Below, one piece after another: positions 27,149 through 34,500 of a stretch of 64,000 bases of DNA. The stretch comes from JANNRR01 sp031401675. Its GTDB lineage: Bacteria; Pseudomonadota; Alphaproteobacteria; Rhodobacterales; Rhodobacteraceae. The position numbers were made by a program, and so were the translations under genes. The first letter of the stretch is position 1. Each line of letters opens with the position of its first letter. Location of the stretch: assembly GCA_031401675.1 (NCBI GenBank), contig JANNRR010000084.1:1-64000 (forward strand), read 5' to 3'. The notes below the pieces were generated by a model, which saw only the letters and a program-made list of their open reading frames with translations, searched no databases and was not told the DNA's origin.

Positions 27149-27690
27149 CGCACGTGCCTTTCGCGAAGGGCGGCCAATCGCTTCAGTGCGCGGTGCAATG
27201 CCACGCGAATTGCGCCCTGCGTCATCTTCATGTGCTCTCCGGTCTCGGCAACCGTCGCGCCTTCCAGCCCGATGCGGCGGACGATCTCTGCCGAGCGGCG
27301 GTCGAGCATGCCGATCAACTTCAGCATGTCGGCCGTATCGGTCGGGTCGGCGCCGGTATCGGCCGGTAGTTCGTCGGTGAAATCCTCGATCGGCAGGTCA
27401 ATTCGTCTGCCGCGCGCCCGGAAGGCGTCGACAACCTTGTAGCGGGTAATCGCATAAAGCCACGGGCGAACCGGCGTATCCGGCTGCCAGGTGTGGCGTT
27501 TCAAATGGATGGCCAACAGGACCTCTTGCACAACATCCTCGCACGCGGCATCGCCCAACATCCGCCCGCGTGCCCGCACGATGCCGCGCAGAACAGGCGT
27601 GACGGCTTGCAGAAACCGGGAATAGCACCGGCCGTCGCCTGCGTTCGCAGATCGCAACAACTGCGCCCAATCTTCAGGCAGTTCCGTCAT
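27145..27690 (-). CDS. sigF: ECF sigma factor, sigma-F/ECF16-like
   Basis: A 181-residue RNA polymerase sigma factor. Region 2 has GDAACEDVVQEVLLAIHLKRHTW and PWLYAITRYKVVDAFRARGR. Region 4 has the helix-turn-helix ATVAETGEHMKMTQGAIRVALHRA near the C-terminus. The partner, a DUF1109 protein, defines the sigma-F group. The ATG at 27690 is chosen because the TTG at 27702 would overlap the predicted autoregulatory promoter at 27703-27728. That leaves a very short leader. It is the likely regulator of the GTAAC-N17-CGAA sites in this window. Confidence 0.88.
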   Translation of the reverse strand: MTELPEDWAQLLRSANAGDGRCYSRFLQAVTPVLRGIVRARGRMLGDAACEDVVQEVLLAIHLKRHTWQPDTPVRPWLYAITRYKVVDAFRARGRRIDLPIEDFTDELPADTGADPTDTADMLKLIGMLDRRSAEIVRRIGLEGATVAETGEHMKMTQGAIRVALHRALKRLAALRERHVR

Positions 27691-27702
27691 ACTGTCTTTC
27701 AA

Positions 27703-27728
27703 TTCGCTGAAGGCCGGATCTTTGTTAC
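27703..27728 (-). promoter_or_regulatory. candidate autoregulatory sigma-F promoter
   Basis: On the minus strand GTAAC (27728-27724), a 17-base spacer and CGAA (27706-27703) sit directly upstream of the sigma gene. This is the same architecture as the sites at 16190 and 17201. The transcript would begin near 27697, only a few bases ahead of the ATG at 27690, so the mRNA would be nearly leaderless. Confidence 0.65.
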
Positions 27729-27985
27729 ATGGCGCGCAGGAAACGCCGATGCACGATTGTGTCAGGGTATGGCATTTCCTGCGACCTAACAGAGTTCGGT
27801 GCGATCAGGAACGCTGCCATGCGGATTTGTCTGGCCGAGTTGATCGTCAGGCCCGGCTTTTGGCTGGTGCCGGCCCATTGCACCATGTCGGATGATTGCA
27901 TGTCGATTTGACTGCCCCTAAATGGCAGCGAGGCGACGGCAGAACATGGCAAGACACCAAAGCATCCTTATCAGCGACAGCCGCG

Positions 27986-28945
27986 ATGCCGTCAGCGAAA
28001 ATCGTGGGCCCGCCCGTGCCCGGTGACCCTGGCGTGCGCATCGCCTGCATCGGCGAATGCATGATCGAGTTGAGCCAGCTAGATCTGGTCGCAGGGCAGG
28101 CCAGGATCGGCTTTGCCGGCGACACGCTGAACACGGCGGTCTATCTGGCGCGGTTGCGACCGGGGGCGGTCAGCTATGTCACCAATCTGGGCCGGGATGC
28201 GTTTTCGGCGCGGATGCTGGAAGTCTTTGCCGACGAGGGGATCGGGTGCGACCTTATCGGACGGCACGAGACGAAGCTGCCGGGGATCTATTCCATCGAG
28301 GTGGACGCGGCGGGCGAACGGTCGTTCCGCTATTGGCGCGAGGCTTCGGCGGCGCGGACGCTGTTTGGCGGGGTCGGGGCGAGCCTGGACGATCTGGAGG
28401 GGTTTCAGGTGATCTATCTGTCGGGCATCACGCTGGCCATTTTGCCCGAAGCGGTCAGGGCGGCGCTGACTGCCCGGCTGGCGAGGCTGCGCGACGCGGG
28501 GCACCGCGTGGTGTTCGACAGCAACTACCGCCCGCGTCTGTGGCCGGATGAGGGGACCGCGCGGGCGGCGTTTGCGGCGGTGTGGCGGGCCTGCAGCCTG
28601 GCGCTGCCGTCGTTCGATGATGAGGCGGTACTGTATTCCGGCACCTCGCCCGCCGGGGTTCTGGACCGGATTGCCGGGGAGGGTGTGCCGGAGGTCGTGC
28701 TGAAGAACGGGGCGACCGGGCCGCTGATCCGGGCCAATGGGCGCGACCAACAGGCTGCCCTGCCCCGTGCCGCGCAGGTTGTGGACACCACCGGGGCGGG
28801 CGACAGTTTCAACGCCGGCTATCTGGCGGCGCGGCTGGCCGGGGCGGAGCCGATGGCGGCGGCGGCGGCGGGTCACGCGCTGGCCTGCCGGGTCATCGCG
28901 CATCACGGCGCCATCATCCCGCGACAGGCGATGCCCGGGGCGTGA
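27986..28945 (+). CDS. pfkB-family sugar kinase, KDG-kinase-like
   Basis: A 319-residue carbohydrate kinase. The N-terminal IACIGECMIELS and GFAGDTLNTAVYLARL bind the sugar, and VDTTGAGDSFNAGYLAARL near the C-terminus carries the catalytic aspartate and anion hole. The pattern resembles 2-keto-3-deoxygluconate kinase, which makes KDPG for the Entner-Doudoroff pathway. The start is uncertain: ATG at 27986 is used, but the GTG at 28034 starts closer to the conserved domain, and the frame opens at 27896. It is divergent from sigF, with about 295 bases between. Confidence 0.85.
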   Translation: MPSAKIVGPPVPGDPGVRIACIGECMIELSQLDLVAGQARIGFAGDTLNTAVYLARLRPGAVSYVTNLGRDAFSARMLEVFADEGIGCDLIGRHETKLPGIYSIEVDAAGERSFRYWREASAARTLFGGVGASLDDLEGFQVIYLSGITLAILPEAVRAALTARLARLRDAGHRVVFDSNYRPRLWPDEGTARAAFAAVWRACSLALPSFDDEAVLYSGTSPAGVLDRIAGEGVPEVVLKNGATGPLIRANGRDQQAALPRAAQVVDTTGAGDSFNAGYLAARLAGAEPMAAAAAGHALACRVIAHHGAIIPRQAMPGA

Positions 28946-28983
28946 CGGGGGGGCGGGTGTCCGGATCTGGACAGATATTTATA

Positions 28984-29000
28984 CTGTTGTAAATCAACAG
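28984..29000. other. small perfect hairpin in an AT-rich convergent gap
   Basis: CTGTTG and CAACAG pair perfectly around a five-base loop, in an AT-rich pocket (about 28970-29030) between the convergent ends of the kinase and DUF1643 genes. It lacks a T tract. It may be a weak terminator for either gene or an operator-like dyad without a gene to control. Confidence 0.3.
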
Positions 29001-29144
29001 GTTAAGAAATTCTGTTTACCGAATGTTTACGCTTGATCCGGAATCGCCGGTCCGGCCGGGCACGAATTCCGCGCCACACCGCAGTTTGCAAGACTTCGGC
29101 ATTGGTCGGAGTTCCGACAACCGGAAGTCACCGCGGGTAGAAGT

Positions 29145-29654
29145 TCAATCCTTCTGCCAGAGCTGTGGCTGCTGGTCGTAGCCGATGTAAAGCGGGTGTT
29201 TGGGGTGACCATCCCGGGTCAGGCCCAAATGGTGGAGCGCAACGCCCTGGGTGCGCAGCAGGGCGGCAACGGCCCGGCCCCGGTCAAGAAACGCACCATG
29301 TGTCCCCCAGGCGCACAGGATCAGGTCGGCCCAGTCGGCGCTTTCGCTGATCGCGGCATCGTTGCCTGCGCCGACCGGATCGGTGGCGGCGCGCATGGCG
29401 CGGGGATCGGTGTCGCGCCAGGCAAAGATGTTGGTGACCCGGAAGCTGCCGTAGCCGAGCGCGCGGGCGCGGCGTTCGCAGCGCTCGACCGTCGGGTCGT
29501 TCTGAAACTCGGTGGCGGTCGAAGGGTACAGCATCACGAACAGCGCTTTCGGCCCCGGGGCCCAGGTCCGGGTCAACAGGTAGCGGTAGCGTTCGCACGG
29601 CGAATAGACGGCGACGCTGGCGGCATCGGCTTTTTGAAACTGACGGGTGATCAT
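29145..29654 (-). CDS. DUF1643 protein
   Basis: A 169-residue protein of the DUF1643 family, recognised by ERYRYLLTRTWAPGPKALFV near the start, MLYPSTATEFQNDPTVERC, VTNIFAWRDTDPRAM and the final HPLYIGYDQQPQLW. The family has no settled biochemical function. It is full length and starts at a single clear ATG. It converges with the sugar kinase gene; no operon partner is seen. Confidence 0.85.
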   Translation of the reverse strand: MITRQFQKADAASVAVYSPCERYRYLLTRTWAPGPKALFVMLYPSTATEFQNDPTVERCERRARALGYGSFRVTNIFAWRDTDPRAMRAATDPVGAGNDAAISESADWADLILCAWGTHGAFLDRGRAVAALLRTQGVALHHLGLTRDGHPKHPLYIGYDQQPQLWQKD

Positions 29655-30174
29655 CGGCGTGTTTTGCCGGGGGTTGGCGGCAAGGGCAAGGCCGGAGCGT
29701 TTTTGCGGTGATGGCAGAATTGCATGAACCGATGCCGGCTGTATGGTGGCGGCATCCGGGGCACATAGGCCGAGGCGATTCCGACCCGCGCAAGTGCCTC
29801 GTCATCGCCGCCAAGCGGGTCAATGGCGCCCGACATTGCCGATAAGGCAGAACGAACAAACGCTGGAACTGGACAGGTCTTTACTGAACCGTCCAACCCG
29901 CTCTTTTCCCTTCCGTTCTTGGAAGATTTGCCCAAAGCAAATCTGCCCGCGCCTGCCTGTCCCCTGGGCAGGCGCGTAGTGTGCGCCCGCCCGGGCAGTC
30001 GCGGGCAGTTTTGCTTTTGCCGTCGCTTCTGGCTTCATCTTCGGATTTGCCGTCGCCTTGCGGCTTTGGGCAAGGAACCGATGGTGGCCGCACTGCGGCC
30101 CCCATCAGGCGGTTCCGGGGCTATCGGTCGAATGGCGGGCACCGACGCCCAACGCGCTTTCGACGCGCGGGCAG
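29655..30174. other. 520-base intergenic region before the eCIS operon end
   Basis: This gap lies between the start of the DUF1643 gene and the last codon of the eCIS ATPase gene. It should hold the DUF1643 promoter and the eCIS terminator. I see one perfect 10-base hairpin, CGCGCCTGCC at 29948-29957 with its complement at 29967-29976, without a T tract. Open frames here show no recognisable domain and no convincing ribosome site. Confidence 0.4.
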
Positions 30175-31584
30175 CTACCGCAGAGGCGCACCGCGCCCGC
30201 CGGTTCCGTCGGCCAAAAGGTTGCGGAACACCCGCCCCTCTTTCTCCATTTCGGCGGCGATGGCCTGCACCGCGTCGTCGAGCCGGATCGCGGGTGCGCT
30301 GCGGCCTTCGGCGGCGATGCCGGCGCGCTGGACGACGTTGACGATGTTGCCGCCCGACAACTCGAACCGCGCCAACAGCGGCGGCAGGTCGGCATGGCCG
30401 GGCCGGTCCGGCAGGGTGCGCTGCCAGATCAGGCAACGCTCGGCTTCTGACGGCATCGGAAAGCGGATGATGGCGTTGAAGCGTCGCAGGAAGGCGTCAT
30501 CCATATTGGCGCGCATGTTGGAAGCCAGGATCACCAGACCGTCGAACTCCTCGACCCGCTGCAACAAGTAGCTGACCTCCTGATTGGCATAGCGGTCGTG
30601 CGCGTCCTTGACCTGGGTACGCTTGCCGAACAGGGCGTCGGCCTCGTCAAAGAACAGAATCCAGTCGCGCTTTTCGGCGCGGTCGAACAGCGTGGCCAGA
30701 TTCTTTTCGGTTTCGCCGATGTATTTCGAGACGACCGAGGACAGATCGACCCGGTAGACGTCGCGGCCGGTGGTCTGGCCCAGCAGGGTGGCGGTCAGGG
30801 TCTTGCCGGTGCCGGAGGGGCCGTGGAACAGGGCGCGGTAGCCGGGGCGCAGCCGTCCCGCCATGCCCCAGCCGGTGCGGAAGCGCTCGCCATGCGTGAT
30901 CCAGTCCTGCAGGTCCTGCAGTTGCGCCTGCGCCTGCGGCACCAGCACCAGATCTTCCCAGCCAAGGGCAGTGCTGATGTGGCGGGCCGGAAAGGTGGCA
31001 CCGAAGGCCGGGGCGCTGAGTGTGCCGGTGGTGAACCGTTCGATCCAGTCGCGGCCCATGATCAGGCGACCCGACAGATGCGGCGCGCCGTCGCGTGGCG
31101 CTTCCAGCCGGACGATGCCTTCGCTGGCCAGCCAGTGGTCGGGGGCAAGCAGGCGCTGTACCGCGAACCGCGCCTCCAGATCATCGCCCGCCAGCAGAAA
31201 GGCCAGCGTCTCGCCGGTGGGCAGCAAGGCGCGCGAGGGTTCGTCGCGGATGCCGCCGACTTCGGGGAAGTCGCCCTCGCGTTTCAGGGCGGTGCGCAAT
31301 TCGGCATCAAGCAGCCCGGGGCGCAGATGCGGAGCGAGGGTCAGGATGATGGCAACGTAGGTGTCGAACGACGGTCGGTGCTTGCCAATGAAGCTGCCAA
31401 AGGGCGAGCCGTCGTCGAAGAATTCAAGCGCAATGTTGCCGTCGGGCGCTAAGTCCTGACCGCTGATCCGCGCCCGGATCAGCCGGACCAACACGTCCAG
31501 TGCTGCGGAAAGGTTTGCAGCATTGGCTTCGGGTGCCGGGATCATCTCGGTTGACTGGCTGCGGATAGGGTCAAACTCCGACAT
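30175..31584 (-). CDS. eCIS AAA+ ATPase (Afp15-like)
   Basis: A 469-residue protein and the last gene of the contractile injection operon. An N-terminal region of about 220 residues precedes an AAA+ domain with Walker A GPSGTGKT (Lys261), Walker B ILFFDEADALFG (Asp313-Glu314) and a sensor stretch SNMRANMDDAFLRRF. eCIS ATPases of the Afp15/PVC15 type are needed for assembly or effector loading rather than for sheath disassembly as in ClpV. The ATG at 31584 lies inside the end of the effector gene, a 14-base overlap that couples its translation to the DUF4157 protein. Confidence 0.92.
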   Translation of the reverse strand: MSEFDPIRSQSTEMIPAPEANAANLSAALDVLVRLIRARISGQDLAPDGNIALEFFDDGSPFGSFIGKHRPSFDTYVAIILTLAPHLRPGLLDAELRTALKREGDFPEVGGIRDEPSRALLPTGETLAFLLAGDDLEARFAVQRLLAPDHWLASEGIVRLEAPRDGAPHLSGRLIMGRDWIERFTTGTLSAPAFGATFPARHISTALGWEDLVLVPQAQAQLQDLQDWITHGERFRTGWGMAGRLRPGYRALFHGPSGTGKTLTATLLGQTTGRDVYRVDLSSVVSKYIGETEKNLATLFDRAEKRDWILFFDEADALFGKRTQVKDAHDRYANQEVSYLLQRVEEFDGLVILASNMRANMDDAFLRRFNAIIRFPMPSEAERCLIWQRTLPDRPGHADLPPLLARFELSGGNIVNVVQRAGIAAEGRSAPAIRLDDAVQAIAAEMEKEGRVFRNLLADGTGGRGAPLR

Positions 31585-34500
31585 CCCCCTTGGTGATGGC
31601 GGTGTAGGTCGCCTGCACATGGCGGCGGCGGTCGAGGGCGGCTGTGCTGCCCAGGGCAGCGACGATCTGAGCTTTCACGTTGGTGTATAGGCGGTCCTGC
31701 ATGTTTGACTCGTTGCTATAGGCCCCGTGATCCTTGAACTCCTTCAACAGGACATCGGCGACAAAATAGCCGGTGATCGGACCATGGGGTGCGATCGCCA
31801 GTTTCAGATGCGTGGCGCTGCCGCCGTTGATGCTGGGTTTGTAGCTTGTGGCCACGGCGGGCGGCTTGCTTTTCATGGTGATTGTCACCGGTGATCTTGG
31901 TTGATCCGGCTCGAATTCCTTCGGGTTGCCCTGTTTGCGCTTTGCGGTGCCCCAGGTCACCACCAGCTTTTGCGGAAAACTGCCGACGGGCTGCGATTCC
32001 TGCCAATAGGTCACTGCGGTGCGGTAAAAAAACAGCTTGCCACGTTCCTTGATGGCAGATTTGGCCGGTGCCTCGACCTTTGCCTCCATTTCGGCATTCA
32101 TGTCCTTGGTGATCGGCACCAGATTGCTGGACTCGCCTGGGCCATGCAGGTTGTCGTTGACAAGATGGCCGCGCACCCAGGTGCTGGCCGAAGTACCATC
32201 AGGCTTGGTATCCAGATCGACAGCATGTTTCCAGTCAGGCGGGTCCTGTGACGGGCCGGACCCTTTGGTGTTGCCGGACAGATAGGTAAGCGGCAAGGCT
32301 TCGGCATTCTTGTCGCCAGCACCGGTATAGGCGAGATGTGTGCGGACCAGCGCGTCGTCCTCGTCGCCGAACGAGGCGCGCTGCAGGATTGTGCTGAGGG
32401 CGTCCAGCGCATTGCGGAACTTGCGGATTTCCGAGTTCACCGCCCCGGTCGCAGCGCGGTAGGCAACCTTGTCCTTGTTCGAGGTCTTTTCACGCGCTGC
32501 GCGCAGCTTTTCAAGCTCGGTCTCATGGCCAAGCACGACCTGATACTGTGCCGCCGCCTCGCCCGCGACCTTCTTGTCGGCAGGTGAGGCGTTGGCGTCC
32601 TTCTGCTTTCCGGCCAGAAAGGTCGAGATCAGTTGCGGGTTCGAGGCTACCATCAGGTCGGCCTTGCCCGCCGCTCCGCGGTAGTGGATCGAATGATTGC
32701 CGCCATCTGCCGATTTGAATTTGCGCCGTTCTTTCCACCAGGTACTGATCTTTTCGACCACATCCCCGGCCTTCTGCTTCGCCTTGCCCGCCGCCCCCTT
32801 CACGCCTTTCAAGAGCTTCTTCGCAAAGGCCACGATCTTTTTCACCACGGCGTCGATCACCTTGTTGATCGGTTTGGTCACCTTGCCGATGATGCTTTTC
32901 ACCTGTTTGGCGATGTTGCCGAGGCCGAGGACCGATGCGAACAGCGAGATCAGGACCGGGATCGATTTCGCCAGCGCATCCTCGACCCCCTTGGTCACGG
33001 CGGTGAAATTGCCGGCGGCGACGGCGGCGACGGCGTCATAGACCGTCATCACGAAATCCTTGATCTGCTGGAAGCGCTCGACCAGGAACATCACCAGATC
33101 AAAGATCAGCTTGACCGCCTTGATGATGGCCGAGGCCGGGTTGGTCAGCGCCAACAGCCAGACCACGCCCTCCTTGATCGCCGTGATGATCAGCCATTCG
33201 CGGATGCCGCCCATCACGATGTCTTTCAGGTCGGACATCTGCGCTCTGATATCGTCCAGGAGCGCGGTCGGGCCTTCGTTCAGCAGGCGCTGCACGATCT
33301 CGACGCCCTTTTCGACCAGGTCGAACGCCTTGCCCGAGGGTGGATAGGCCTTGATCACCTTGGCCTTGATGTTGGCATAGGTCAGGCCAAGCACCTGCAG
33401 CACGATCTTCAGGATGCCCGACAGGGTGAAGTCGAACGGGCCGGTCAGTTGCACCTCTTGCAATGCGCCGGTCAGCCAGCCGATCACCCCGGAAATCAGA
33501 TGGGTGCGGATGTTGCCGAAAAAGCCGGACATGCCCGCGCCGATTGCCCTGAACAGGTTGGAAATGAAACCGACAGGGTCCTTGAGGATGCTGTTCACCG
33601 CCTTGCCCGCCCGGTCAAGGAAGTCGAATATCGGTTTGGGGCTGACGCCGGCAATGTCGCAGGCCCCCTCGATCACCGCCCGCAAGGCCCCGGCGAAATC
33701 GCCGGTTGCGGCAGCACCGGCGACACGGACCACGGTTTTCAGAGCGGTCTGATACACCGACAGGATCTTGTCTAGCAGTTTGGCCAGCCCGTCGGCCAGC
33801 GCCGTCACCCCGGCAATCGCCGCATCGGCCACCACGTTGACCACCGTCACCGCCGCATTGGCCACGGTATCGATGGCACCGTTGATGCGTTTGGCCAGCC
33901 CGGGGAAAGTGTCGGCCAGATAGGTATCCACCTGCTTTTTCGCCCAATCGCGGAAATCGTTGATCTGGGTCACCACCCAGTTGCGGGCCTTGTTGATCAG
34001 GCCGATGGCAGCGTTCTTTGCCGCCTCGATGAAACCGGCCACGGCGCTGCGCACGGCCGTGAAGATATCGTCGATCGCCTTGGTGATCACGTTGACAACA
34101 CTCTTGATCGCCTCTTTGGCGCGGTCCCACCAGCTGCCTTTCTTCTGGTCCTCCTCCAGAGCCGCCTTCTTGGCTGCGGCATCCTTTTCGCCCTGCAGTC
34201 TGGCGGTTTCGGCCTGGGTCTCGCCCTTGGTGATCTCGGTCTTGGCCTTGACCTCCTCCTCTTTCACATGGCCCGCGATGCCCTTGCGCTTGGCGGTCTG
34301 TTCGGTGGCGGCGGTCTTGTTGAAATCGTTGACCGCGCCGTGCGCCTCGGTCATGCCGTCGCCTTGCAGCTTTGCCACCTTGGCCCGGTTGTCGGTGACC
34401 GCCTTGCGCTGGGCGTTGTCAGCCTCGGTGTTGATCTTGGCGGCATCGGCCTCGGCGGTCGCTATCCCGGCGGACTGATCGGTGTCGCGGATGGTGGCGG

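Noticed and set aside
25730..27442. 570-codon frame spanning the esterase and anti-sigma genes
   Set aside because: It overlaps two well-supported genes in other frames and is dominated by Arg and Gln.
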